From: Viola odorata | Lineage: Eukaryota > Streptophyta > Magnoliopsida > Malpighiales > Violaceae | Direction: 5' to 3' | Assembly (NCBI GenBank): GCA_963691705.1 | Contig: OY829542.1 | Coordinates: forward strand, 44,203,105-44,267,104 | DNA length: 64,000 bases | In this document: in pieces, positions 21,600 to 33,079 of the stretch | Numbering within the stretch: the first letter of the stretch is position 1 | Layout: each line of letters starts with the position of its first letter | Notes under the pieces: model-generated | Database searches by the model: none | Told to the model about the DNA's origin: nothing | What the model saw: the letters and a program-made list of their open reading frames with translations, nothing else | Program-made: the position numbers and the translations under genes

Positions 21600-24500
21600 A
21601 TGTGGAAGTCCGAAGTCGTTTTGATCATGACAGAACCAGGGTTGATGACTTCAGCTGCAAAAGGGAACGTTACCCTGATGTGAGGGATAGCCATCTTCAT
21701 GTTTGGCACGTCATGCCCAAACAACTTAGCGAGACGCCTCTCTTTCTTTTCCTTAGAGACCCTATCAAAATCGGCCTTGCTTGGCTTGTACCCCAAACCG
21801 AAACGGTCTCCGAAGCTCTTCGATCCTTGTAACTTGACTCTGAGCCCCTTTTCAAACTGGAAGCCATCTTTCAGCATCACCTTGGCAGTCATTATAGCAG
21901 CTTTAGAGATCTTAGGCTCAGGAATGGGGGATCCTTCTCTTATCCAATCAGCATTCACGATCTCAAAAGCTTGGAATGAACTCTCCAAAGTTTCAGTAGT
22001 CTCGATGTAGGGCACAGAAGAATGCTTAGCCAAAATCAAAGCTTCCTCTGCCTTTACCGTGATGAGGACACCATCCATCACATACTTGATGCATTGGTGT
22101 AAGGAAGAAGGAACAGCTCCTGCTGAGTGGATCCATGGTCGTCCCAGAAGCATACTATAAGCAGGTCGGATTTCCATTACTTGGAAGGTTAAAGTGAAGG
22201 TATGGGGGCCAATAACCACATCTAGATCAATGTTTCCAATGATTTCTCGGATAGTACCATCAAAAGCTCTAGCCATCATCCCACTCGGCTTCATATGAGA
22301 TATGTCAACTGGCAGCTGTTCCAGGACATGTTTAGGTAAGACATTCAGTGCAGACCCATTATCAATCAAGGCTTTTGCTACAACATGGCCTTTGCATTCT
22401 ACCGTGATGTAGAGAGCTTTGTTATGACCGGTCCCGGCCGGGTCCATCTCTTCTTCGGAAAAGGTAATGCTACTCACAGCTTGAATTCTCCCAATCAGGT
22501 TCCCCACTCCTTCTACAGTAATATCCTTAGTTACAAAGGCTTCATTCAACACCTTTAAGAGGGCTCGGCGATGTGGCTCTGAAGTAAGGATTAGCTCCAT
22601 GATAGAGATACGGGCTGGGGTTTTCTTCAGCTGCTCAATGATACTGAATTCACTTTGCTTCATGATCTTCAAAAATTCAGTGGCGTCATCCTCAGACACT
22701 GGTTTGTTCGATTCTTGTACTTTTTCAGCTATCTTCTCAGGTAACATCAAACTTTTTCCTTTGGCTTGCCTTTGTAGCTCAACTTCTTCAGAGACATAAC
22801 ACCTTCCGCTCCGAGTCATGCCCCCAATATTAGAAGTTTCACCCATTACTGGCCCTGTTGGCGCAACAAAAGGAGGGGTAGTAACAACTTCGTACCCGTA
22901 ATTGAAAGGGACGGCATGCAAATCTTTGGTAGGGATATTCTGGGCAAACTTGAAGACTAACTTGGGCGGAGCCATGGTGGAGGCGCCCGTTTGGGATACA
23001 TACTCAAAGGAATAAGGAGAAGAAAAACCGTCCTCAATGACACCAACCTCTTCCGCCACATAGGTCTTCTTCTCAATCTGAATAATCCCAAAATCCTTCA
23101 ACTGTTCCACCTTCTGTAAGAAAACTGCACAATCTTGGACTCCATGTTTTCTTGCCCCCGGGCAAAATAGGCAGCTGCTATTTTCGGAGCGTTGAAGATA
23201 CCCTCCTTGGGCTAGCACATGAAAAAGCTCCTTTCGGGGTAATCCCAATACTGAAAGGGAACGGTTAACAACTTCTTCCACAGAAATAGCATTCACTCCT
23301 CCACCACCTAGGGCATGGTTTGGAAGAGGGTTGGTAGTCGTGTTAGGTCCTTTGGCTAACCCTTCGAAAGAGATCCATCCACACTTGATCAGATGATGAA
23401 CCTTTCCCTTAAAAGCAGTACAATTCTCTAGAGTGTGTCCTGGGGCTCCAGCATGGTACGTGCATCTAGCATTTGGGTCATACCATTTTGGGTAAGGAGG
23501 TTGGAGAGGTTGGATCGGAGTAGGTGCAATCTGCCCTGCTGCTAGAAGATGTTTGTAGATTTCCCCCAAAGGAACAGGAAGAGGTGGTAATGGTTCATGG
23601 TTCCAGCGATTGTTTTGGTTGCTTGGGTTTTTTGGTGGGTTATATAGTCTGGGTTGTATAGGTTGCTGTGGCATTTGTGGTGGAGGTGATGGGAAAGGTG
23701 GAAATGATGCTGGGTATTGAGGAGCTACGTTGGCAACAGGCATTGATGGGAAGAAGGTAGATTGATATAGTGATGGTGGTGGTGGTGGTGATGGGAAAGG
23801 GTATGGTGGTGGCGAGGAATAAGGTGGAGGTGGCGGAAAAGGTTTTTGATGAGTTGGCTGGGGGGAAACAAAGCTGACATCTTTCTTCGGGATGGGCGTT
23901 TTCTTAGGTGTTACCTCTGGCGTGGGAACAATGATCCTTCCTGATTTAATTCCTTGTTCAACTCTTTCAGAAACTAAGACCATGTCGGAAAAGCTACTAG
24001 ATGGGTTGGAAATCAGATACGTGTAATAGGGGGACTTGAAAGTATTCACAAAAATGGACACAAGCTCCTTGTCATTCAAAGGGGGATAAATCCTTGCAGC
24101 TAGTTCTCTCCATCTTTGAGCATAAGCTTTCACCAATTCATTATCCTTCTTCTCCATGTTCTGCAAATCGGAACGGTCAGGCGCCACTTCTGTATTAAAC
24201 TTGTATTGCTTTAGGAAAGCATCAGATAAATCTCTCCAAGTCCGAATCTTGATTCTATCCAAACCCATGTACCAAGTCAAAGCATGTCTGGCCAAACTTT
24301 CTCTAAATAGGTGAATCAACAGAGGCTCATTATGTATCACTTCAGACATTTTGTTACAGTAGACCCTGAGATGAGTCTTGGGGCATTCAATTCCAGTATA
24401 CTTCTCAAATTCTGGAATCTTGAAGTTCAGGGGCATCGTGATCCCTGGTACCATGCACATATCAGCGGGACCCATAGGATCAAAGGGGTCCGCTCCTTCC

Positions 24501-25126
24501 ACTGCCCTTAGTCTTTCCTCTAGCAGGCTCAACCTATCATGACTTGGCCCTTCTGCTTTAACGGGAACAAAACCAACGGTTTGTGGATGCTCAAAAGAGC
24601 CCTGTGGTTGGGTCCGATTCCCACTAGGGAATAGAACTCTTGAAAGTTCAGGCACTGCAAATTGAGTAGGGTGGCTCTGAGTTGGTTGGACATACTGGAA
24701 TTTAGAGTGATCCTGATTTTTACCAGAACCGAGAGTGAGATCAGCAAGAGAAGGATTAAGAGGTGGAACGTCTTGTCCAAACGTACTAATAACAGTACTT
24801 GTGACGGCTGGCGTAGTGAGTGAGTTGAAACCAAGGAAAGGACTTTGCCATTTCCACTGGACCCCTTGACCGGAAAATGGTTGAGAAATGGACGAACCCG
24901 CAGCAACAGATGAAGAGATAGGTCCTGTCGCATGACTGGAAGAGGGATAAAAACCAAGAGGATAGTCAAGAGTTGGCCCTTCAGGATCTTTCCGGGTTTT
25001 AGCATGCATTATCTCATCCCGCTCTTTTTCGGCTTGGAGGGCCCGTTCTCTAGTAGTTCGAAGTTGTTCCTCCAATTCCGCTATCCTTGTTTCAAATGCC
25101 TTATCCGTCACCACTTGTTCCGTCAT
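21488..25126 (-). CDS. gag-pro: Ogre Gag-Protease
   Basis: The frame has 1212 codons. A short coiled-coil-like segment (residues 8-45) opens the protein. The Gag capsid region lies near 229-372 (FKIPEFEKYTGIECPKTHL, then HALTWYMGLD, TWRDLSDAFLKQY). A Pro-rich stretch follows at about 425-480, then two Cys/His motifs, CTYHAGAPGHTLENC near 552 and CLFCPGARKHGVQDC near 654, which may bind RNA. The aspartic protease active site ALIDNGSALNVLP is near residue 922, with LLGRPWIH about 75 residues later. The frame ends in the predicted intron region and overlaps the pol frame by 112 nt in a different phase. No internal stops. Confidence 0.95.
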   Translation of the reverse strand: MTEQVVTDKAFETRIAELEEQLRTTRERALQAEKERDEIMHAKTRKDPEGPTLDYPLGFYPSSSHATGPISSSVAAGSSISQPFSGQGVQWKWQSPFLGFNSLTTPAVTSTVISTFGQDVPPLNPSLADLTLGSGKNQDHSKFQYVQPTQSHPTQFAVPELSRVLFPSGNRTQPQGSFEHPQTVGFVPVKAEGPSHDRLSLLEERLRAVEGADPFDPMGPADMCMVPGITMPLNFKIPEFEKYTGIECPKTHLRVYCNKMSEVIHNEPLLIHLFRESLARHALTWYMGLDRIKIRTWRDLSDAFLKQYKFNTEVAPDRSDLQNMEKKDNELVKAYAQRWRELAARIYPPLNDKELVSIFVNTFKSPYYTYLISNPSSSFSDMVLVSERVEQGIKSGRIIVPTPEVTPKKTPIPKKDVSFVSPQPTHQKPFPPPPPYSSPPPYPFPSPPPPPSLYQSTFFPSMPVANVAPQYPASFPPFPSPPPQMPQQPIQPRLYNPPKNPSNQNNRWNHEPLPPLPVPLGEIYKHLLAAGQIAPTPIQPLQPPYPKWYDPNARCTYHAGAPGHTLENCTAFKGKVHHLIKCGWISFEGLAKGPNTTTNPLPNHALGGGGVNAISVEEVVNRSLSVLGLPRKELFHVLAQGGYLQRSENSSCLFCPGARKHGVQDCAVFLQKVEQLKDFGIIQIEKKTYVAEEVGVIEDGFSSPYSFEYVSQTGASTMAPPKLVFKFAQNIPTKDLHAVPFNYGYEVVTTPPFVAPTGPVMGETSNIGGMTRSGRCYVSEEVELQRQAKGKSLMLPEKIAEKVQESNKPVSEDDATEFLKIMKQSEFSIIEQLKKTPARISIMELILTSEPHRRALLKVLNEAFVTKDITVEGVGNLIGRIQAVSSITFSEEEMDPAGTGHNKALYITVECKGHVVAKALIDNGSALNVLPKHVLEQLPVDISHMKPSGMMARAFDGTIREIIGNIDLDVVIGPHTFTLTFQVMEIRPAYSMLLGRPWIHSAGAVPSSLHQCIKYVMDGVLITVKAEEALILAKHSSVPYIETTETLESSFQAFEIVNADWIREGSPIPEPKISKAAIMTAKVMLKDGFQFEKGLRVKLQGSKSFGDRFGLGYKPSKADFDRVSKEKKERRLAKLFGHDVPNMKMAIPHIRVTFPFAAEVINPGSVMIKTTSDFHICTLGEEEPSHSSFISVKKSGELVCNWTATVLPDVSM

Positions 25127-25885
25127 TTTCCGTGTTTGAAGTCTGGTAGCGTGGAGCTTTTGAGGAATAGTTCTTTTCTTAGGAGCTATCTTTTTCTGAA
25201 AACAAAGAGAAAAGGTAGGTGTAAATTCTTAGGAATAATAATAATAACAGACAGAAATGCTACCTTGAGGACTCCACTCCGCTTATTCAAATCTCCGGCT
25301 CCTCTTCGATCTTTCACTTGATACTTTTGAGATTCGGAAGGAAAGGAACATGAAACAATCTTCAAATCATCACACTGACGAAGGTTACTAGGGAAGCTTC
25401 TATTCATTCCCGAAATCCAAAAGGGAAGCTTCTATTCATTTCCGATAACATATATTGATGGTTCCTTGATCAAGATGGAAGATGGAGGATCCCGTAAGTG
25501 ACAGCCTTTCCTAGCCTTTAACAAGACTAGGGTCCCCGCCCCTTACGTTTCTTTTCCAAAATCCAAATTCAATCTTGGATCATGAATAATCTTCTTTATC
25601 TATCTCTAGCTGTCAAATCTAATTTGCAAGAGAAGAGCTCCAATTCATTCTCGAAATCACAAAGGGAACTTTTTACTCATTCCCGAAAATACGAAGGGAA
25701 ATAAAAAGGAAGCATCGAAGCAAGGTAGGGTCAAGCAATCGCAAATGGTAACCATACATGAAGAAGAAATAGTCATCATTCATATGAATGTGACTAATCA
25801 TTTGAAAAAGGTACACCCAAAGTAAAACACCACCAAGTACTTGCTCCTATTAAAAAAATACAACCATTTGAATCACAAAAATAAA
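25127..25885 (-). other. ORF1-gag intergenic region of the Ogre element
   Basis: 759 bp between the ORF1 stop and the gag start. It has no conserved domain. CATTC(C/T)CGAAA(A/T) repeats occur several times between 25400 and 25700 (CTATTCATTCCCGAAAT, CTATTCATTTCCGATAA, CAATTCATTCTCGAAAT). It may serve gag translation or splicing, but nothing decides this. Confidence 0.6.
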
Positions 25886-27676
25886 TCAACATCTTGAGGC
25901 TTGACTGCTGGTGGAATTTTCTCCTATCTGCTCCATCAAGGCAACCTTCTTCTTCTGCACCTTCACTTCAGCTTCTAAAACGGCCACTCGGGCTTGCAAT
26001 ACTTGATTCTCTCCATCCATGCTGGTTGTCTCTTTGATGCGATCAGTCAAAATCTCAATCATTGCATCTTTCTCTCGGACCAAAGTGCTTGAAATCTCCC
26101 TTTTATTGACTTCTCCCTTCAACCTCCTTCTAAAGTTTTCTTGGGCTATCCTTTGGTTCACACGGTTTACCCGCACGTGCTCCTTATGACGCCTTTCCCA
26201 TCTGTGTAGCTGAAGCTCTAAATCCATCTTTTCAGTCAACCAAATATCTTTTTCTGTCAACAACTGATCTCGCTCTTCTCTTGTCATCCGCAACTGCTCC
26301 ATCAACAGGGCGTGGGTCACATAGTTAACCCCCGCATTGGCATGGCGTTCACCTTCTTCTTCCATAGGCTTCCTATTTTCTGGGAGGGGCAAAACATTTC
26401 CATTAATCCTGTTCCTCCTCCATTCTGAGTATTCCTTTGTCGGCTGAGTAGGGATAGTATGTCCCTCAAGGCAAAATGGAGTGCGCCATTCGTTCACATA
26501 CTGGCGTAGAGTGTCAGTTTCTCCTGAGTGCGGAAGACTTGAGATTGACATACCGAAAGTGGCGGGGATAATTTGCATGATGCAAAATTGACCAAGGACT
26601 AGAGCTGGGCAATAGGGCACGCATCCCCTTGCTCCGATCAATGGGACCCATAATAAGTCCCCGCAACTTACAATAGGATTAGCGGCTCGCAACCATTTGG
26701 CGTGTCTGTCGATATTTTCTTCAGAAAGATTCAGGAATCTGTCGACCCAGGTTTCTTTATCTTCCATTTTCCATTTATCCACGGCTACTTCTTGGCCCAC
26801 TCCCATAATGACCTTCACCAAGGGATCCGTGCCTAGATAGCTTGGAGAAAACAGAGACTGGTTCGGTGCCTGCTTGAAGTGACTGACCAACCATACTGTT
26901 AAAAGTTGAGTGCAACAAGTGAGTTTTCCTTTCCCAGTTCGCCTGCAACAGTCTAAGGAGCGGAATGTCTCTGCCAGAATAGCCGTTGTAGGGTTGATTT
27001 TATTCCTTTCCATCTCATGAAACACATTAGCCGCCTCAAAATCGACACAATCCTTCATCTTAGGAAGTAAGACTAAACCCATTATGGCAAAGGCTAGGAT
27101 CTTTAATCGCTGCTCCCCTTGAGACAAATGAAATTGTCTGACGATATCCGACCAACCCCACGCATAATTCTCATTCCTCCAACGAGTTGGGATTCCCACC
27201 AATTTGTCCAAACTCGATTTGATACTATCAGACTTAACAAGGACATTCTGATAAATGCATGATACTGGGGGAACAAAGCATAATAATGCGGCGTACTCCT
27301 CTAGAGTAGGAGTCAAATCTATTCCTTTGTCGAAAGAAAAACATCGGTAGCATGGGTCCCAGAATTGCAGAGCCGCTCGGATGCAACTTAGGTCAACCTT
27401 CACATCTATTAGCATTAACAGTTTCCCATACTTGCATTGGAATTGCACTTTCTCATCAACAGTAAGCTCATTTCTCAATTCTTTGATCTTTGTAGCATCA
27501 AAATCTACCTTCTCCGCGCTAACCTTGGTCATGACATCCGAAACAAAACCCGGTTCTAACATGTTCCCGTGCATCAACTGGTCATTGTAACTCTTTTTCC
27601 CAAAAGTATCAAGTGAAAGCATAGTGGGTACAGCCATCGAATGAATAAGCAAGGTGGGTCCTGTCACAAGTACCAA
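25886..27676 (-). CDS. Ogre ORF1 protein, upstream of gag
   Basis: The 596-codon frame precedes gag on the sense strand, where Ogre elements carry an additional ORF of unknown function. Residues of about 70-430 form a globular, Trp/Cys-containing region that resembles the plant-mobile-type domain found in such ORF1 proteins (blocks ENYAWGWSDIVRQFHLS, GLVLLPKMKDCVDFEAA, FRSLDCCRRTGKGKLTCC). From about 455 to the end the protein is highly charged and predicted coiled coil (MTREERDQLLTEKD, VLQARVAVLEAEVKVQKKK). No signal peptide or membrane segment is obvious. The family name is by resemblance from memory and not by search. Intact, consistent with a young element. Confidence 0.82.
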   Translation of the reverse strand: MVLVTGPTLLIHSMAVPTMLSLDTFGKKSYNDQLMHGNMLEPGFVSDVMTKVSAEKVDFDATKIKELRNELTVDEKVQFQCKYGKLLMLIDVKVDLSCIRAALQFWDPCYRCFSFDKGIDLTPTLEEYAALLCFVPPVSCIYQNVLVKSDSIKSSLDKLVGIPTRWRNENYAWGWSDIVRQFHLSQGEQRLKILAFAIMGLVLLPKMKDCVDFEAANVFHEMERNKINPTTAILAETFRSLDCCRRTGKGKLTCCTQLLTVWLVSHFKQAPNQSLFSPSYLGTDPLVKVIMGVGQEVAVDKWKMEDKETWVDRFLNLSEENIDRHAKWLRAANPIVSCGDLLWVPLIGARGCVPYCPALVLGQFCIMQIIPATFGMSISSLPHSGETDTLRQYVNEWRTPFCLEGHTIPTQPTKEYSEWRRNRINGNVLPLPENRKPMEEEGERHANAGVNYVTHALLMEQLRMTREERDQLLTEKDIWLTEKMDLELQLHRWERRHKEHVRVNRVNQRIAQENFRRRLKGEVNKREISSTLVREKDAMIEILTDRIKETTSMDGENQVLQARVAVLEAEVKVQKKKVALMEQIGENSTSSQASRC

Positions 27677-28172
27677 ACATGTATTAGCAAATCGAATATC
27701 ATAAACATGTTAATACGCAAAATAAAATAATAACAAGGATGGAAATAAATTAATGGATACATAAAAAAAAGAGAATCATGGCAATAAGGAATCACTTTGA
27801 ACAATACACACGCGATTGTGATGCACATGCTTGGGTAACTCCAACTACTTCTAACTGGCTGAAAGGCTCCCGGACGATACCAAGAAGTGGTCCCTCAGTA
27901 AATGGATACGTGATTGCTGACCGAAACACAAAAGAATCGGGGCGTTCACCCATTTAGGGGTTCTAGTCCGAGTTAGGGTTCATGAAAGCTGACTGGGACC
28001 CAAGTCCTCAGGGCTTCACTAATACCAATCTAATCCTATTTGGGAAGGCCCGGCGAAAGGGCATTATGCGTGAAATGCACATGAGAATACAACAGTTGAT
28101 ATCAAAGCGAATGAACAAATAAATAATAACAATAAACACCTCAAGCAAATAATTCCGGCTTCGACCCTCTAG
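27677..28172 (-). other. 5' leader of the Ogre element
   Basis: About 500 bp between the primer-binding site and the ORF1 start on the minus strand. No conserved frame; expected to hold packaging signals, though none can be recognised by eye. Confidence 0.6.
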
Positions 28173-28190
28173 TCCCCAGTGAAGTCGCCA
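28173..28190 (-). promoter_or_regulatory. Primer-binding site of the Ogre element
   Basis: On the minus strand TGGCGACTTCACTGGGGA lies three bases (GTT) after the 5' LTR end. It starts TGG, as expected for a tRNA CCA end. Ogre elements are described as using tRNA-Arg; the match to a particular tRNA was not tested. Confidence 0.75.
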
Positions 28191-30005
28191 AACTGTCGCG
28201 CCGTCGCGAGCGAAATTCGGGACGCAAAGAAATTCACATAACAATGAAGTCGCCACCCTATTTTCTAAGGTTTAGGGAAACCTAAAAGTCTGAAAAAGAA
28301 GAAGAAAATAAAACAAAAACTAAGGCACAAATAAAAAGGGTCTAAACCCGAGAACAACGGTTCGGGGTCGTTTTATGGACTTGGGAAGGTGTGAGGCACC
28401 CAAGTCTCATCCTAAAAAGGTTACCGGTTCTAAAAAGAGGTGTTTTAAAATCATGTTAAAAACAAGTAATTTGGGGCCCTCAGGGGGGGATCGTCGCTTT
28501 AATTCTTTAGTTGGTTCGGTTGATTTTATCCTAATTATTGTCGAGTTGTTAAAAAGAAAATAAACATTTTATCCTCTAAAAAAGAAAAAGGTCGGTTTGC
28601 ATACCTATTCCGGTTATATTTAATCGAGTTCAAAAATTAGTCAGATTACATGCAAGATTGATTAAGTGAAATTACTACCATTTTATTATTAATCTTTACT
28701 AAAGCGACGACCCTAGTAAATCATAGACGAATCACGGCGATCGAAATCACTATCATCACAGATGAGTTACTACATCATCGGGCAAATGCATATGATTAAT
28801 CCTATTTACTAGGTGATTCTAAGCATGCATAGACTAGCAAAGTATCATTTATATGAATGCGAGAAAACACGTTGAAAAGAGAAAAAACTGGGAAGTGGGG
28901 TTGAAGCCGCGCACATAACACATTCATCAAGATAACATTAATACATCCATGAGCATAAAGTAAATATCAAGGGATTACTAAATTTAAACAATCACGCAAC
29001 ATTAAAGATTTAAATCTCATTTTAAAAGGTAACTCTAATGATAAGGGGGATTAAATATGGAGGTATTTTCTACGAGTTGGGCTTAAGGCCCATTTACTAT
29101 CTTTCCACTTTCAAATGATTTGTATTTCCGGTGATTTACTATCCTAAAAATTTAGAGGAGCTTAAGTTATTGGAAAAGATTAATCCTACGTTTATTTACT
29201 ACTTTGTTTAGTTTTCTTTGATTGATTTTATTCGTTTTGATTTGTGGGGATTATTGAAGATTTGAGGATTTTAATAATCAATAATCATGCAATTAAATTA
29301 AAGCGTGATGTTTAATAATAATCCTATTTTATTTCATGCATTTAACAAAATAAAATGTTGAGTAATTACTAAGCCTAATTCGTTCAAGCAAGGGTCGATT
29401 TGAGTGAAATTATTAAAGGGAGTTATAGATATAAATTAATTCTCATGCACAAAAGTTTATTTTAAATTCTAACAATTCTAAATAATCATGCATTCAATCG
29501 TATAATAAATAGGATAAACTAACGAAAATTCCTTCGGGCGGGTACCTGCATCACAAATCGATTAGTAGCACAAGTGATAAACAAATAAACGGATAAATAA
29601 ATATTACAAGCATGCATATGAGCAAACTACGAATAAATAAATAAAAACAACTCCTGAGGGGCCAGCCTAATAACCCTCAGCCCATCTTTGCCTCCTTCCT
29701 TCCTAATGGGCCGGCCTATTGGCCAAGCCCAAACTTAATGAATAACAAAATCAGCCCCAACCCTACAATCACATCTCATCTCCTTTCTCCCTTTAACGCC
29801 GCCTGTCATCATCTCCACCCAAACACCTCTTCCCCTTCTTCTTAAATCTTTTCCTGCACCATTAAACAAATAAACAAACATCACGGCAACAGGAAAATAA
29901 AGGGGATTACTGTGGTGGCGAGGGAGCGTAGGAGCAGCGGCGAGCAGCGGCGATCGGGTGAGTGGCTGTGGAGTTCGGCGGCGATCGGGACGGTGGTGGC
30001 TGGGT

Positions 30006-30426
30006 TTTGTCGGCGGGTAGAGCAGTGAGGCTGGGTTTTGTTGGTTCTGATTTTGGGTGGGGTTTTTGGGTGGATTTTGCGGCCGATTTGGGTAGATTTT
30101 AGGACTGATTTTGAATGGTTTTTTGGGGCTGATTGCTGGTTGATTTGGGGCTGATTTTGGGTGGTTTTCGGGGTGATTGCTGGTTGATTTTAGGGGCTGT
30201 TTTGGGTTGTTTGCTGGCTGATTTTAGGGGTGGATTTAGGGCTGATTGCTGGTTGATTTTAGGTGGATTTAGGGGTGGATTTAGGGCTGATTGCTGGTTG
30301 ATTTTAGGGCTGTTTTGGGTTGTTTGCTGGCTGATTTTAGGGCTGTTTTGGGTTGTTTGCTGGCTGATTTTAGGGGTGGATTTGGGATCAGTTTGGGAGG
30401 CTTGTTGCAGGGATTGAGATTGGTTG
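30006..30426 (+). repeat. G/T-rich minisatellite inside the Ogre 5' LTR
   Basis: Same array as at 16020-16440, offset by 13,986, with one visible base difference near 30079. Confidence 0.85.
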
Positions 30427-30483
30427 ATTTGTGAGGTGGTTGAAGCTGACCGAGAGGCCCCGATTGATTTGGCAGAGGGATGG

Positions 30484-30490
30484 ATTTATA
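30484..30490 (-). promoter_or_regulatory. TATA box of the Ogre 5' LTR
   Basis: Reads CTATAAATCC on the minus strand, about 420 bp inside the LTR start, a plausible U3/R position. The same site in the 3' LTR is at 16498-16504. Transcription would run toward lower coordinates through ORF1, gag-pro and pol. Confidence 0.65.
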
Positions 30491-30908
30491 GAGGGTAAGG
30501 TAAGGGAGAGGGAGATCGGTGCATTAATGAGGTAACGGGTAGGAGCGAGACGATCTTTGAATGTCAGAGAGATCTTTGAAAAACGAAGGGTATCTGATTC
30601 TGTTTGAAAAATGGGAGATGTGAGCAGAGTGTGTCTGATTTCGTTTGAAAAATAAGGAGGAAGAGCTGGTTCGGCGATTATGGGTAATTAGTTCGAGCTA
30701 ATGGTCCGATAAACTGATAAAAGCTCGAATAAAAATACGAACAAAAACATAAAACAAAATACCAGGATAAATAATGGTAATAATGATAATGATAATAATA
30801 ATAATAATACTTAATAATAATCAACAATAATCATGGACGATAAAAATAAAAATGTGGGTATGTTATGATATGGTAATGATGACTTATGTCAAAAATCGGG
30901 TAGCAACA

Positions 30909-32140
30909 AAAATGAAGTCATAAATTGATCTCTTTTGTATCCTTTTTCATAGAAGTGGGAATAATAGAAGTTAGAATTAATGAATGAATGTTGCCTTTGA
31001 AGTGGAGGTAGGGTAGCGTCGTACTGGTAGTAGTAGCTATGAAGGGGATCACAATCGAGGAACACTAAAGGCATTGCGAACGACGTAACTTAAACCAACA
31101 GAAATTTGAGTGGTATATAATTTACTGTTATATGACCATTATGTTATTCTCTGTAGGTACAATTTTCATAAGGTTAGATACTCAATTCTAATTTTTATTT
31201 AGTGAAATGATAGTCATGGTTGGTTTCCCACTTACTAAAAAATTACTAGAGAAATCATTCTAGATTATGGTTATTGTTTCCTACATCAGTTGTTCTCTGA
31301 TTTGTTGTTGGTTTGTTAGTTAAGAGAACTTGATAGATGAGTTGAGTTTGGTTGATTGCTAGCGAGGCCTAGGGTGTCGCTACTGATGATCAGACATTTG
31401 GCACTTGATGAGGCCGATAGGATGCATGATATGGTCACTTTTCGAAAAGAAATATAGGTTTTTTCAAATATTTGTAGTGTTGTCTATTTATGACTAATGT
31501 GTCTAGAGTTTGGACGTTTTACAACTAGATATGTAATGTCAATGCTTATTTTTTTTGGGAGTATGTAGTATCTGGATCATCAATTGATGATTTTTGTTTT
31601 AGTTTCGTCAGTAAATATGGCTTGCTGCTTGGGTTTTGTAGTCATGTTTAAGTTTATAGTTGATTTTTATTTTTTATCAATAACTTCAATTTTTTCAATG
31701 AGGATTATTTTTCCTATTTTATCTCGCGTTTAGATCGGTGGGGCTTCACAAAGAGAAATTATTGAGTTGAGTCAAAGTGAGTTGATCATTTGCCCTAATT
31801 TATACTAAAACTTTCCTATCATGTTAATCTCGTAACTTATACATCTACAACACAAATAAGTTCATCTTTTCTTATTTCCACTGCAAGCGTGCATTTTGTT
31901 GCTAAATATTCCAAATTTCTCTATTCATCCATCTTTGTTTCTTGATTGACTATTCTGATTTATCCATGTGTTTTGATATACTAGGTAGTTTGGGCACGTG
32001 CGGTAATTTTTTATATGAAATTAAATTATTTAATTTAGATATTGTTTACAAATTAATTTTGGTCATTTGAAATAGATAATGTCACTATTTAAATATTATT
32101 CTAAAATAATATAACCGAACATATAAATTATTAAGCATAC
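30909..32140. other. AT-rich spacer between the Ogre element and the solo LTR
   Basis: Starts with the AAAAT TSD copy of the Ogre element and ends with the CATAC TSD copy of the solo LTR (32136-32140). I see no supported gene. The sequence near 32089-32140 is repeated on the other side of the solo LTR near 36200-36257. Confidence 0.65.
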
Positions 32141-33071
32141 TGTTCATACCCGAATTTTGACGCCATTTTTAATTGATTTTAGCATTTCTGTTATTTACTT
32201 AATTTACTGTCATTTTTAGTTAATTTACTGTCATTAGCAGTTTTAAGTGTTTCATCGCATTTTAGCATCATCGTTAGCATCGTCGGCTTTCGAAATAGCA
32301 TTTCTAATTTTTCGGCTTGTATTTTCATTATTATTATCATTATTATTTTTAGTCTTAAAAGTCACATTTTTTTATTATCCGGCAGTCGTTTGCTAGTTTT
32401 TTCTTCGTTTTAGGTCATCACATGAATTTTAGGATTTTTAATATTTTAGCGCATTTTTTAGTATTTTTATTATTTTATTATTACTTTTATTCGAGCTTTT
32501 ATTGGACCCGAGTAAGTCCGCTCGGACAATAGCTTGACTTTAAAATGTTTTCCATCAACTAGTTGCTAGCTTTTTTTCTGCTCGCAACGGTCTACAGCGT
32601 TTCGTGTAATTTTCGGCGTAACGTCTTTATTTTTCCGTTCAAACGTTTCACATTTTTGAACGCGAAAATAAACAAGTTAAACGAAAAAATCTCGTCATTC
32701 GCTGTAGACGGTTAAACCCGTCGTATTTTTCTCTACGCGATGGTACCTTCGGCTCGAAAAGTCAGAACGTTTGTTCGCGGGAACCGGCTCGAGGCCATTT
32801 AAATCAGATGAAAGGTCATTTGATCATGGCCATTGATCTGGTCAACCAAGGAAAGTCAACCAGATCAATGGCCCTTGAATTAATGTGCATAATGCATATG
32901 CACAGTGCTCGCACGAGCGGGGCAACGGAAGTCCTCGCCCGAGCCACCTGCTCCCATCGCTTCCTAGCCACCTAGCCCTCCGCCATCATCACGCCTCCCC
33001 CTAGCTCCGCCAGCACGATGAGCCGGCCACCATGCGCAGCCCCGTCGTCTCCCTCCCCACGCGTCTTTGGC

Positions 33072-33079
33072 TATAAATA
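33072..33079 (+). promoter_or_regulatory. TATA box of the solo LTR
   Basis: TATAAATA within GGCTATAAATAGCC, preceded by GC-rich sequence. Transcription would run rightward through the repeat arrays and out at 36162 toward the RPA-like gene region. Confidence 0.6.

Larger units (their letters stand above)
14208..30908 (-). mobile_element. Complete, recently inserted Ogre-type (Ty3/gypsy Tat lineage) retrotransposon
   Basis: The element is 16,701 bp. The LTRs at 14208-16922 and 28194-30908 are both 2715 bp, with a constant offset of 13,986. By eye they differ at about six positions, roughly 0.2 percent. AAAAT flanks both ends (14203-14207 and 30909-30913) as a perfect TSD. Reading on the minus strand, the order is 5' LTR, primer-binding site, ORF1, gag-pro, pol (RT, RNase H, second RNase H, integrase), 3' UTR repeats, polypurine tract, 3' LTR. 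An extra ORF before gag, a large size, and a gag-pro/pol junction bridged by an intron are known hallmarks of Ogre. All three long ORFs are open, so the copy may be autonomous. Confidence 0.96.
28194..30908 (-). repeat. 5' LTR of the Ogre element
   Basis: 2715 bp, near-identical to 14208-16922. On the minus strand it is upstream of ORF1, so its TATA box at 30484-30490 should drive the element transcript. Its right edge is followed by the AAAAT TSD copy. Confidence 0.95.
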
